Positions 9,115 to 18,532 of a stretch of 64,000 nt of DNA are shown in pieces. The translations under genes and the position numbers were made by a program. Source of the stretch: Fluviicola sp. (GTDB taxonomy: Bacteria > Bacteroidota > Bacteroidia > Flavobacteriales_D > Crocinitomicaceae). The notes beneath the pieces were generated by a model that saw nothing but the letters and a program-made list of their open reading frames with translations, was not told the DNA's origin and searched no databases. Location of the stretch: assembly GCA_002734085.1 (NCBI GenBank), contig NVXV01000008.1:1-64000 (forward strand), written 5' to 3'. Within the stretch, counting starts at the first letter, position 1, and each line of letters begins with the position of its first letter.

Positions 9115-10605
9115 CTATAATCTTTCTAACGGCGTTTTCACACCATCAACTAGACTATAGCAAGCTAATTTATCTTTGAAAACTGATGATTTGAAAACCG
9201 CTTTCTTCAACAACATTCTTACACACTCCTGAATACCTTCCACAATAGATGGGTGGGGGTGGACTAATTCAGATAGTACTTCAATAGACATGTTTAGCTT
9301 AATTAGAAGTCCAACAGCTTGTATAGCTGATGAAGCATGTTCACCCACAGCACGCATGCCTAAGATTCTCATTTCATCGTCATTTGTAACGATAATTTTG
9401 AAGAACCCTTGTGTTTTACGCATGGCAATAGCTCTTGCTATTACGGAGTAGTCAATTTTTACTACCTTAACGGGAATATTTTGATCAACACATTGTTGCT
9501 CATTAAGGCCTACTGCAGCAACTTCAGGTTGTAAAAACATGATTGTACAGACGTTATCATATACAATTTTATCTTTTTTATTCTCAAACATTTTTTCAAC
9601 TGCATGTCGAGCTTCAATTTCACCCATGTTAACAAGACAAATATGCCCTGAAACATCACCTGCAGTGTAGATGTGAGGTATATTTGTTACTGTATCATTG
9701 TCTCCAAGATGTACTCCTCTTTTCGACATTGATACTCCAGCGTTTTCAATGTTGAGGCCTTTAATATTTGGTACTCGACCAATGGATAATAAAGCGACAT
9801 CTACTTGAATCACCTCTTTTTTACCATCGGGATAAGACAATTCATATTCTACTCCACCATCCTTTTTCTCAAGTCGTTCGAGGTTAGCTTCACTGTGTAC
9901 AACAATTCCATTATCTTCAAAATTGCGTGAAACAAGTCTTGAAATATCCTCGTCCTCAAATGGCAGTATACGATCTTGTCGGTCAATGATGTGTACTTTT
10001 GTATTGCCAAAATTTGAAAAAATAGTAGCATATTCACAACCAATTACACCCGCACCAATAATCACCATGCTTTTTGGTAACTCTTTAATCGATTCAATCC
10101 CATCACTTGTAAAGATGAATTCTTCATCAACATCAATATTCGGGAGCTTTCGTGGTGAACTCCCTGTGGAGATTAATATGTGATCTCCATAAACAACCTT
10201 TTTTTCACCGTCATGATCAATTTCAACTTCATGTTCATTGACAAAGGAAGCATATCCGCGTTCACGATCAAAACGACAATTTTCGGTTTCGTTTTGGAGT
10301 AATTTTACATGACATGAATATTGAAACTTTCTTTCAAAGATCGCTTCGTCAAGATTAGATTTTATCTCTTTCCATGTTGGAATATAAGGAGCATGCCCAA
10401 AAGCCGAAAGGTTTTCGTTTGTATTTCGAACTTTCTGTGAATGCTCCCAAAGTGTCTTAGAAGATAATGCGCCATTGTATAACCCAGCACCACCAATTCT
10501 TCCTTTTTCAATGATACAAACTGATTTGCGAAAATCTATTGCACGCATTGCAGCAGCATATCCTGCTGGCCCACCTCCAATAACTACTAAGTCATATTTT
10601 TGCAT
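9115..10605 (-). CDS. Dihydrolipoamide-dehydrogenase-like FAD/NAD(P) oxidoreductase lacking the redox disulfide
   Basis: A 496-residue flavoprotein with the class I pyridine-nucleotide disulfide reductase fold: FAD motif VIGGGPAGYAAAM at residue 8, NAD motif VIIGAGVIGCEYA near 190, second FAD motif IYTAGDVSG near 315, and a dimerisation domain with HPHPSIVEGIQE. The active-site segment, normally GGTCLNVGCIPSK, here reads GGAGLYNGALSSK, so both catalytic cysteines are absent (Gly and Ala). The C-terminal His-Pro-Glu motif is retained. It therefore cannot act as a classical lipoamide dehydrogenase. A transhydrogenase-like or NAD(P)H-quinone type activity is possible. No lipoyl-enzyme genes are nearby. 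Confidence 0.85.
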   Translation of the reverse strand: MQKYDLVVIGGGPAGYAAAMRAIDFRKSVCIIEKGRIGGAGLYNGALSSKTLWEHSQKVRNTNENLSAFGHAPYIPTWKEIKSNLDEAIFERKFQYSCHVKLLQNETENCRFDRERGYASFVNEHEVEIDHDGEKKVVYGDHILISTGSSPRKLPNIDVDEEFIFTSDGIESIKELPKSMVIIGAGVIGCEYATIFSNFGNTKVHIIDRQDRILPFEDEDISRLVSRNFEDNGIVVHSEANLERLEKKDGGVEYELSYPDGKKEVIQVDVALLSIGRVPNIKGLNIENAGVSMSKRGVHLGDNDTVTNIPHIYTAGDVSGHICLVNMGEIEARHAVEKMFENKKDKIVYDNVCTIMFLQPEVAAVGLNEQQCVDQNIPVKVVKIDYSVIARAIAMRKTQGFFKIIVTNDDEMRILGMRAVGEHASSAIQAVGLLIKLNMSIEVLSELVHPHPSIVEGIQECVRMLLKKAVFKSSVFKDKLACYSLVDGVKTPLERL

Positions 10606-10675
10606 TTATACTTTTTTTCTCCTTTTCGGGTAAATATAATAATTCGATTTGAATCCTTATTAAAAAAGGGATTCT

Positions 10676-10683
10676 TAACTTTG
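10676..10683 (+). promoter_or_regulatory. Bacteroidota -7 promoter element, probable leaderless start
   Basis: TAACTTTG matches the Bacteroidota sigma-ABfr -7 consensus TAnnTTTG exactly. It ends only 4 bp before the ATG of the Cys-cluster gene at 10688, so the transcript would start at or next to the start codon. A TTTG at 10648-10651 is a possible -33 element, though the 24-bp spacing is long. Confidence 0.5.
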
Positions 10684-10687
10684 TTAT

Positions 10688-11167
10688 ATGCAATATAGGA
10701 ACCATATTGAAAAGGCGATTGCTCAAAAAAAACAAAACAAGAAGCTTGTTCAAAAGCTGAAGAAATTGTCTAGTAAAAAACTAGACAATGCATTTCGTGA
10801 AAACCATGATGAAGTTTTTGAAGAAATTGATTGCCTGTCATGTGCAAATTGCTGTAAAACAACGAGTCCAATCTTTAGAGGTGTTGATATTGAAAGGCTT
10901 TCGAAAAGATTGAAAATTTCAACTGCTGAATTTATTGAGAATTACCTTCAAATCGATAGTGATACGGACTATGTCTTAAAGTCCTCACCATGCTTTTTCT
11001 TACAAGACGATAATAAATGCAGTGTATACGAGGATAGACCTTTGGCTTGTAAAGAGTATCCGCATACGAATAGAAAAAAGATGCACCAGATATTAAACTT
11101 GTCACTCAAAAACACTGAAATTTGTCCCGCTGTGGCTCAGATATTTGAGAATTTGAGAAACATTTAA
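10688..11167 (+). CDS. YkgJ-family cysteine-cluster protein
   Basis: A small protein of 159 residues whose centre carries the YkgJ/UPF0153 signature: CLSCANCCKTT (about residue 52), PCFFLQDDNKC and RPLACKEYPH, with a final Cys at ICPAV. These cysteines probably bind zinc or an Fe-S cluster. The family's precise role is unknown. The first 40 residues are Lys/Gln-rich. A -7 box directly upstream suggests a leaderless message. It is divergent from the flavoprotein gene. Confidence 0.85.
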   Translation: MQYRNHIEKAIAQKKQNKKLVQKLKKLSSKKLDNAFRENHDEVFEEIDCLSCANCCKTTSPIFRGVDIERLSKRLKISTAEFIENYLQIDSDTDYVLKSSPCFFLQDDNKCSVYEDRPLACKEYPHTNRKKMHQILNLSLKNTEICPAVAQIFENLRNI

Positions 11168-11282
11168 ACGATCAACAATTCATATTTGATACAATTCGTG
11201 TTTTTAATCTGAAAGTTTTGTCTTAAACTGTCAACCTTTTTATATTTTAGTGCGTTATTAAAATGAAACTATATAACTCGAC

Positions 11283-14200
11283 ATGTTAAGACTTCAATTA
11301 TTTATTTCAATACTACTTATTTCAACATCATCTTTGATTGCTCAGCGAGGTTCCTTAGGAAATCTCTCTATCGGAGCACAAGATACTTGGGTGAATACTT
11401 ATACCTTTCTTACTTCTGATGCCAATTTAGGTGATGTACAGCTTACTGTTGATGACAATACAATGTCTGGAGCCTTTTTCTCTGGAAACTTAGACGAAGG
11501 AGATCTGATTTTGATTATTCAGATGCAGGGTGCTTCAGTAGATATCAATACAACACCTACTGCTTCTTGGGGAGGTAATTATACAGTTCAAAACAGTTGG
11601 TTTACCAATGGAAATGTTAGAGATCCATCGGAATTTGGACAAGTTTTAGATTATAATAACGCAGGTAACTTTGAATATGTTGAGGTCAGTGGAGTAACTG
11701 GAGGAAACATAATAGAATTGAATTGCGGGCTTACAAAAAATTATACTGCAACAGGGCACGTTCAAATAGTGCGAATCCCAAGATTTGAAGATTTGACAGT
11801 TCCAAATAACTCAAGTATTACAGCACCAAGCTGGAATGGGAGTTCAGGTGGTGTTGTTGCCATTGAGGTAAATGGAGATTTAACGATAACAGGGACAGGT
11901 AACATCAATGCAGATGAAATAGGGTTCCGTGGAGGAGTTACTGACAATACATCTACTCAAAGTTGTAATACTAATTCGAAAGGTTTTTTAGGCTCCGAAG
12001 ATGCTACTGAAGGAGCTGAAAAGGGTGAAGGAATAGGTGGTTTTTACACTGAATATGATAATCTATATTCTCGTTACAGCATGGGTGCTATAGCCAATGG
12101 CGGTGGTGGTGCGAACTATCACAATGCTGGAGGTGGCGGTGGAGCTAACGTTGGCACAGGAACTTTTTATGGATATGGTGTTCCAAACCCTGCTTATACT
12201 GGAGCCTGGAACCTAGAGGATCCTACAATGGTTGGTAATCCTAGTTCTGGTGGTGGTAGAGGAGGATACACTAACGCGGAAACGAATAATGATCCGTTTG
12301 TCGAAGGGCCAAGCAATGGTGCTTGGAATGGTGACTGTAGAAGAATTGCAGGAGGAACAGGGGGGCATGCACTAATTTATGACACAGAAAGAATATTTAT
12401 GGGCGGCGGCGGTGGCGCTGGTGATGATAACAATAACTTCGGTGGAGACGGTGGTCGAGGTGGAGGTATAGTTATGATACAAGTTTATGGAAATATTTCA
12501 GGCACTGGTTCTATAACTGCTGATGGTCAAGATGGTGAAAATGCAACTGGTCCTGCTCCAGGTTGGGGAGGAAAGACAGGTGACGACGGAGCTGGTGGAG
12601 CAGGTGGTGGTGGAGCAATCCATATATCTAATGCCAACGCTATCCCGGCTGGAATCGATTTAGTTGCAACAGGTGGTGACGGTGGTGACCAAAACCTACA
12701 ATTTCATTTTGCCAGCCCAGACAATCAAGCCGATGGCCCTGGCGGAGCTGGAGCTGGAGGAATGATAGCATATTCTAATGGAACTCCAACAGAAGATGTG
12801 AGTGGTGGTATAGCAGGAACAACTAACTCATCTTTGGTCAACAGTTTTCCTCAAAACGGAGCTACTGATGGTGCTACAGGTATGAGTGCTATATCGAATA
12901 GTTTTTTCGATTTGCAAGCCGAAAATGATACGGTTTGTGGAGGCGGTTCAACAACGCTAACAGCAAATGTAATAGGAACATTGCCTTCAGGTGGAACAAT
13001 TGAATGGTATGATTCACAATACGGTGGAACAAATGTAGGTAGTGGAGCAAATTTTACAACTCCAAGTTTAGCTGTAAATACAACGTACTACGTTGGTGTT
13101 TGTCCTGGAACGTTTAGAATAGAGGTTCAGGTTATAGTTTCTCCAGCAATTACAATTTCTGGAACTTCAACAATAAGTCCTGAAACGTGTGCAGGTAATG
13201 ACGGTTCTATTACAGGGCTTTCTGCTTCTGGCGGTTTTGGTACACTTACTTTTGATTGGAATGGTACAACTACACCTACCGAAGATTTAACAAATGCTGT
13301 TGGTGGAAATTATACGTTAACAGTAACGGATGAAAATGGTTGTACTGAAACAAGTGGACCACATACAATCAATCCTTCTCCAGGTCCGTCAATTGATTTA
13401 TCTGGACTTACTATTCAAAACGAATCGTGTTTAGGAAATGATGGAGCGATAACAGGAATTGTTGCGTCAGGAAGTAATATTGTTATTGAGTGGAATGGTA
13501 CGGTAGAGCCTGATGAAGATATTACAGGTTTGACTGCTGGTTCTTATACAATGGTGGTAACCGATGATGCAAGTTGTACAGCAACTGCTGGACCATTTAC
13601 GGTGAATTCAGACCCTGGGCCTTCAATTGATGATTCAAATATTAATATAGTAGATGAAACATGTTTAGGAGATGATGGTGAAATTACTGGAATTGTTGTT
13701 ACAGGAACGAACTTAACTTATGAATGGAACGGTAATGAGACTGTTTCAGCAGATACAGTTGGATTGGCGGATGGTAGTTACACACTTGTAGTTACAGACG
13801 GAGTAGGTTGTTCAGCAACATCAGGTCCGTACACAGTGAATGAAATACCAGATCCTACAGTTGATGACTCAAATATTGATATATCAGATGAAGGATGTGG
13901 TCAAGGAAATGGAAGTATAACTGGTATAACGGCTACAGGTAATAATTTATCTTATGTATGGAATGGAACTGTAGAACCAAGTATTGATATAAACAACCTA
14001 TCAGCGGGAAGCTATACGTTGGAAGTTGTTGATGATCTTGGTTGTTCAGTTACTGTTGGACCTTACACAGTACAGAATGTTCCAGGTCCTGTGATAGATA
14101 TAACAAGTATGGTTATTACGGATGTAACGTGTACAGGGAATAACGGTAGTATTACAGGTATAACATCTACAGGAAACGGCCTGACTTTCCAATGGAACGG

Positions 14201-15071
14201 CACTAGTTCACCGTCGATTGACTTGACAAATGCTTCTGCGGGTAATTACGTTTTACAAGTTACGGATGAGAATGGATGTACTGCAGCTGTTGGTCCTTTT
14301 ACTATAGACTCTATTCCTCCACCAACTATTGATGACAATAATTTAACTGTGACACAAGAGTCTTGTACGGGAAATGATGGCGCTATAAGCGGACTTCAAG
14401 CAACAGGGAATGGTTTAACATTCGAATGGAATGGTCAATCATCTCCTTCTATAGATCTTTCAACCGTGTCTGCAGGTGATTACACGCTTGTGGTTACAGA
14501 TGCAAATGGATGTACAGCTACTTATGGACCAGTTACCGTTGGAGGTTCTATAATTCCTACAGTGGTAGCTTCACCGATTAATTCGACTATAGATTTAGGT
14601 GAGTCAGTAGATTTAGACGCTTCTGTTAGTCCAACTGGTGGTACAGTTGTCTGGAGTCCGAGTCTAGGATTATCTTGTACAAATTGTGAAAATCCAACGG
14701 CTACTCCTGAACAAAGTGGATGGTATGTTGTTACAGTTACTTCAGTGGATGGATGTACAGCTAGTGACTCAGTCTTTATAAAAGTTTCAGATCCATGTGG
14801 AGAGACTATGATTCCAACTGTGTTTTCTCCTAATAACGATGGATTAAATGATAACTTGTGTGTTTTAGGTGGTTGTATCCAAAGTATGAATCTTCAAATT
14901 TTCAATCGTTGGGGCGAAAAAGTGTTTGAATCAAACGAGGAAACGGATTGCTGGGATGGAACTTTTAATGGGCAAAAAGTCAATACAGGAACATTTGTAT
15001 ATAAACTAAACGGGATAAGATTAGATGGTTCAGAATTTAACTCGGCTGGTAATTTAAACGTAATTCGTTGA
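11283..15071 (+). CDS. Large T9SS-secreted adhesin: Gly-rich region, six SprB-like repeats, CHU_C/type B sorting domain
   Basis: A 1262-residue surface protein. A signal peptide (MLRLQLFISILLISTSSLIAQ) precedes an N-terminal region with Gly-rich runs (GGGGA, GGGGGAGDD, about residues 270-480). An Ig-like T9SS domain follows (near EWYDSQYGGTNVGSG), then six SprB-like repeats (residues 623-1093) each built around C..NDGxITG...EWNG...YTLxVTDxxGC. A PKD/Ig-like domain (VVASPINSTIDLGESV) leads to the C-terminal gliding-associated domain with TVFSPNNDGLNDN and FNRWGEKVFES. That end is the type B signal for T9SS export. Relatives are gliding adhesins or cell-surface polymers. This one stands alone. 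Confidence 0.92.
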   Translation: MLRLQLFISILLISTSSLIAQRGSLGNLSIGAQDTWVNTYTFLTSDANLGDVQLTVDDNTMSGAFFSGNLDEGDLILIIQMQGASVDINTTPTASWGGNYTVQNSWFTNGNVRDPSEFGQVLDYNNAGNFEYVEVSGVTGGNIIELNCGLTKNYTATGHVQIVRIPRFEDLTVPNNSSITAPSWNGSSGGVVAIEVNGDLTITGTGNINADEIGFRGGVTDNTSTQSCNTNSKGFLGSEDATEGAEKGEGIGGFYTEYDNLYSRYSMGAIANGGGGANYHNAGGGGGANVGTGTFYGYGVPNPAYTGAWNLEDPTMVGNPSSGGGRGGYTNAETNNDPFVEGPSNGAWNGDCRRIAGGTGGHALIYDTERIFMGGGGGAGDDNNNFGGDGGRGGGIVMIQVYGNISGTGSITADGQDGENATGPAPGWGGKTGDDGAGGAGGGGAIHISNANAIPAGIDLVATGGDGGDQNLQFHFASPDNQADGPGGAGAGGMIAYSNGTPTEDVSGGIAGTTNSSLVNSFPQNGATDGATGMSAISNSFFDLQAENDTVCGGGSTTLTANVIGTLPSGGTIEWYDSQYGGTNVGSGANFTTPSLAVNTTYYVGVCPGTFRIEVQVIVSPAITISGTSTISPETCAGNDGSITGLSASGGFGTLTFDWNGTTTPTEDLTNAVGGNYTLTVTDENGCTETSGPHTINPSPGPSIDLSGLTIQNESCLGNDGAITGIVASGSNIVIEWNGTVEPDEDITGLTAGSYTMVVTDDASCTATAGPFTVNSDPGPSIDDSNINIVDETCLGDDGEITGIVVTGTNLTYEWNGNETVSADTVGLADGSYTLVVTDGVGCSATSGPYTVNEIPDPTVDDSNIDISDEGCGQGNGSITGITATGNNLSYVWNGTVEPSIDINNLSAGSYTLEVVDDLGCSVTVGPYTVQNVPGPVIDITSMVITDVTCTGNNGSITGITSTGNGLTFQWNGTSSPSIDLTNASAGNYVLQVTDENGCTAAVGPFTIDSIPPPTIDDNNLTVTQESCTGNDGAISGLQATGNGLTFEWNGQSSPSIDLSTVSAGDYTLVVTDANGCTATYGPVTVGGSIIPTVVASPINSTIDLGESVDLDASVSPTGGTVVWSPSLGLSCTNCENPTATPEQSGWYVVTVTSVDGCTASDSVFIKVSDPCGETMIPTVFSPNNDGLNDNLCVLGGCIQSMNLQIFNRWGEKVFESNEETDCWDGTFNGQKVNTGTFVYKLNGIRLDGSEFNSAGNLNVIR
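13149..14561 (+). repeat. Six tandem SprB-like repeats within the adhesin gene
   Basis: Repeat starts fall at 13149, 13392, 13626, 13860, 14094 and 14328, so after the first (81-codon) unit the period is exactly 234 bp (78 codons). Each unit keeps a Cys near position 13, the EWNG block and a second Cys at the end of VTDxxGC. The nucleotide sequences are well diverged, so the array is old rather than a recent expansion. Confidence 0.9.
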
Positions 15072-15215
15072 TAAAGAGTAACTATTTAGCTAATTTTGTC
15101 GTTTAATAATCAATGAACAACAAAATTTACCGTTTGATAGGCGAAACATACCAACGGGTAAATTAGGAGTTAAATATTTTTTTAATAGGTTAAATAGTCT
15201 TACATTAATTGTCAA

Positions 15216-15791
15216 ATGGGTAAGGAAGTGGAAATAAAGTCAAGTATAGAAGAGATATATCGTGGTATACACAACGACTATGTAAGTCGTGAGAATGGCG
15301 TTATTATACTTTCTCATTTTGGTGAGTTTTCACAAGACCTTGTTAATAGTTTATCTGAAGGTTTAGAACAAATCATGCGAGCTAATAATGTGAAAAAAGC
15401 TATAGTTAAGCGTATGTTTTCAATTATGATAGAGGGGCTTCAGAATATTCGAATACATGGAGCAAAAGACAAAAAAGACCAGCAATTAGGTCATGTTATT
15501 GTTACAGATTATCATAATTCTTATACAATTTCATTTGGTAACTTATCCAATAAAGACAAAAAGAAATTTCTAAATGATCATATTAAATCATTAAATGAAA
15601 TGGATCCTGCTGAGGTTAAAGAGTATTATTTAAAAGTTTTAGGTAATGGAGTTCTTTCCGAAAAAGGGGGGGCTGGTTTAGGTTTTATTACTATGTGTCT
15701 TAAATCGAAATCAAAGCTTACACATCAATTTATTGAATTAGAAAACGATCAACTTTATTTTGAAGTAAGCATGTCGTTGGCTTACGAATAA
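15216..15791 (+). CDS. SiaB-family (DUF6272) protein kinase
   Basis: A 191-residue protein with features of the GHKL-type kinase SiaB: the N-box-like helix RMFSIMIEGLQNIRIHG (about residue 68) and the G-box EKGGAGLGFITMCLKSK (about 148). In Pseudomonas SiaB phosphorylates SiaC to control a diguanylate cyclase. In Bacteroidota such proteins usually sit next to a SiaC-like (DUF1987) gene, but none is seen here. The 144-bp upstream gap shows no clear promoter. Confidence 0.75.
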   Translation: MGKEVEIKSSIEEIYRGIHNDYVSRENGVIILSHFGEFSQDLVNSLSEGLEQIMRANNVKKAIVKRMFSIMIEGLQNIRIHGAKDKKDQQLGHVIVTDYHNSYTISFGNLSNKDKKKFLNDHIKSLNEMDPAEVKEYYLKVLGNGVLSEKGGAGLGFITMCLKSKSKLTHQFIELENDQLYFEVSMSLAYE

Positions 15792-15958
15792 AGTTTCAAT
15801 CTACAGTTTGTTTCATATTCGCATTAATCATCACGATTTTTCACAAAAAATTTCCCATCCTCATATTATATTCCAATTTCTTCATTAATTTGGACCTGAA
15901 TTTAGGCATTCTGCTAAGATTTAATAAAGATTAATTATAAAATCAATTTATTTCATTT

Positions 15959-17620
15959 ATGTTGAGATTAATAATACTATTTATCGGGGTTTCATTGTTC
16001 AATTTTTCTTTTGGGCAAGAAAAAATACTTGTTTCAGACGGTGATTCACTTATTATAACATCTAACAAAATTGCAACAGACGATTTTAATCACATGGAGC
16101 AATTCGCATATGGAAAAGAGATAAAAAAGTATTCTACTAAACCCTATGGAACATTAGTGTTTAGTGATTCTGATCGCGCTAAATTTGAGACTTCAGATAA
16201 AATATGGATTAAATTTAATGAAGACAGTATAAAAGTGAGTGATATTGGAAGTGTGTTTTTTAAGAATCCTGGACCAGATGGATTATTGAAAATTATTGTA
16301 TCACCATTAAAGGATAAAGAGAAATTAAACTTTAAAGATGACGGAGTAGTAACTAAAATCAGTTACCTCAAAAAGGAGCCTAAAGAAGCCCTAATCACGA
16401 ATGATAAAATCGTATTTGGAATTCTTTTAGCCATACTAGCATTAATATTTTATACATCTGGACTCGATCATAAAAATTGGAAACGTTTATACACAGTTAT
16501 ACCAGCCCTCTTTTTGTGCTATATGATTCCTGCAGTATTGACTTCTTTCAATATAATTGATCCAGATGCTACAAATTTATACCATATGGCCAGTAGATAT
16601 CTTCTTCCTGGTTCATTAATACTTTTAATCTTATCGGTTGATATCAAAAGTTTATTTGGATTAGGTTCTAAAAGTTTAATTATGTTTTTCACCGGGACAA
16701 TTGGAATCATCATAGGTGGTGTTTTTTCAATTTGGATTTTCGGATTTATCTCACCAGAAACAGTAGGAGGTGAAGGAAATGAAGCCGCTTGGCGTGGTAT
16801 GGCCACCATTGCAGGTAGTTGGATTGGTGGTGGAGCAAATCAATCAGCAATGTTAGAGATTTATAATTACAAGGAAACTTTATTTGGAGGGATGTTACTG
16901 GTAGATATAGTAGTTGCTAATATCTGGATGGCTGTAATTTTATTCGGAATTGGTAGAACCAAGCGAATTGACAAATGGCTCAAGGCAGATAGTAGTGCTA
17001 TTGATGATTTAGTTATAAAAGTAGAGAAGTTTCAAAAATCAGTGCAAAGAAAAGCGACGCTTACAGATTATATGGTTATTGGAGGACTCGTTTTTGGAGG
17101 TGTGGCTTTGTCTCATTTTCTAGGTGGAATTCTTGCTCCGTTTTTTGCAGATGTGTTAAATGACAAGAACAGTACTTTTGCAAGTTCATTCTTCTGGATG
17201 GTTGTTTTATCTACCTTCTACGGTCTATTATTAAGCTTTACAAGAGCGAAAAATTATGAAGGTGTAGGCGCTTCAAAAATTGGTTCTGTTTTCCTTTACA
17301 TTTTGGTCGCTACAATTGGTATGAAAGTCGATATTTCGAAAGTTCTTGATAATCCCAATTTGATTTTTGTTGGACTCATTTGGATGGCATTTCACGCTGG
17401 ATTGTTGATTCTAGTGGCAAAACTAATTCGAGCACCTTTCTTTTTCCTTGCAGTGGGTAGTCAGGCTAACGTAGGAGGAGCTGCTTCAGCACCAATTGTA
17501 GCAAATGCATTTCACCCTGCATTAACCACGGTTGGAGTTTTAATGGCTGTATTTGGTTATTTTATTGGAACATTTGGAGCTATATTCTGTGCGGAACTTA
17601 TGAAATATGTTGCTACCTAG
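15959..17620 (+). CDS. DUF819 membrane transporter with an extra periplasmic N-terminal domain
   Basis: A 553-residue protein. Residues 1-20 are a signal peptide (MLRLIILFIGVSLFNFSFGQ), and residues 21-145 form a polar, probably periplasmic domain I do not recognise. From about residue 148 it is a DUF819 protein with around ten transmembrane helices and the conserved motifs GSWIGGGANQ and VGSQANVGGAASAPIVA. Plain DUF819 proteins are near 400 residues and start with the first membrane helix, so the N-terminal part is an addition. DUF819 relatives are proposed to be transporters, with the substrate unknown. The deacetylase gene starts 9 bp downstream. Confidence 0.85.
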   Translation: MLRLIILFIGVSLFNFSFGQEKILVSDGDSLIITSNKIATDDFNHMEQFAYGKEIKKYSTKPYGTLVFSDSDRAKFETSDKIWIKFNEDSIKVSDIGSVFFKNPGPDGLLKIIVSPLKDKEKLNFKDDGVVTKISYLKKEPKEALITNDKIVFGILLAILALIFYTSGLDHKNWKRLYTVIPALFLCYMIPAVLTSFNIIDPDATNLYHMASRYLLPGSLILLILSVDIKSLFGLGSKSLIMFFTGTIGIIIGGVFSIWIFGFISPETVGGEGNEAAWRGMATIAGSWIGGGANQSAMLEIYNYKETLFGGMLLVDIVVANIWMAVILFGIGRTKRIDKWLKADSSAIDDLVIKVEKFQKSVQRKATLTDYMVIGGLVFGGVALSHFLGGILAPFFADVLNDKNSTFASSFFWMVVLSTFYGLLLSFTRAKNYEGVGASKIGSVFLYILVATIGMKVDISKVLDNPNLIFVGLIWMAFHAGLLILVAKLIRAPFFFLAVGSQANVGGAASAPIVANAFHPALTTVGVLMAVFGYFIGTFGAIFCAELMKYVAT

Positions 17621-17629
17621 CTTTAAATC

Positions 17630-18532
17630 ATGTTAAAGATTGCGTACAACGATTATTATGTTCAACCTCTTCCAGAAGGACATCGGTTTCCTATGGATAA
17701 ATATGATTTACTACCGAAACAGTTACTTCATGAAGGAACGGTCGAAAAGGAAGCCTTCTTTAGTCCTAGTGTTATAACTGAAGATGATGTCCTTGCTGTC
17801 CATGAGAAACAATATTACAAAGCACTTATAACTTTGAATATTGATAAAAGAGCACAAAGAAAATCAGGTTTTCCACACAATGAAAGACTCATATTGAGGG
17901 AGCAAATTATTATGGAAGGTACGCGTAAATGCGCTGAGTATGCATTAGAATATGGTGCTGCGATGAATATTGCTGGTGGCACACATCATGCATATACAAA
18001 TAGAGGAGAGGGTTTTTGCCTTTTGAATGATCAAGCTATTGCTGCTCAATGGTTGCTAAACCAACAAAAAGCAAATCAAATTTTGATAATTGATTTAGAT
18101 GTTCATCAGGGGAATGGTACAGCTGAAATATTTAAGAATAACCCGCAAGTATTTACCTTTAGCATGCATGGTGAAAACAACTATCCATTAAAAAAAGAAA
18201 TATCTGACTTGGATATCCCATTACCAGACGGAATTAAAGATAAAGAATACCTATATTTACTCGAAAAGAATTTAGATCAAATTTTAACGAATATTACACC
18301 AGATTTCTTGTTTTTTCAATCGGGAGTTGATATAATTGAAACAGATAAACTGGGTCGCCTTGGAGTAACTATTCAGGGTTGTCGCCAACGGGACGACGTT
18401 GTTTTTCGTTATGCTAATGAGTTAGATGTGCCCATAGTTGCAAGTATGGGAGGAGGCTATTCTCCAGAAATAAAAAATATTATTGAAGCACATGCAAATA
18501 CATACAGAGCCGCACAGCAAATCCTCTTTTAA
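17630..18532 (+). CDS. Histone-deacetylase-family (AcuC-like) zinc amidohydrolase
   Basis: A 300-residue class of arginase/deacetylase fold enzyme. Zinc and catalytic residues can be placed: GGTHHAY (the His-His dyad), DLDVHQGNGTAEIF (Asp and His zinc ligands) and SGVDIIETDKLGRL (third ligand Asp). Bacterial members remove acyl groups from lysine side chains (as AcuC does for acetyl-CoA synthetase) or from polyamines. The gene follows the DUF819 transporter by 9 bp and its end overlaps the tspO-like gene, so the three are probably one operon. Confidence 0.9.
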   Translation: MLKIAYNDYYVQPLPEGHRFPMDKYDLLPKQLLHEGTVEKEAFFSPSVITEDDVLAVHEKQYYKALITLNIDKRAQRKSGFPHNERLILREQIIMEGTRKCAEYALEYGAAMNIAGGTHHAYTNRGEGFCLLNDQAIAAQWLLNQQKANQILIIDLDVHQGNGTAEIFKNNPQVFTFSMHGENNYPLKKEISDLDIPLPDGIKDKEYLYLLEKNLDQILTNITPDFLFFQSGVDIIETDKLGRLGVTIQGCRQRDDVVFRYANELDVPIVASMGGGYSPEIKNIIEAHANTYRAAQQILF

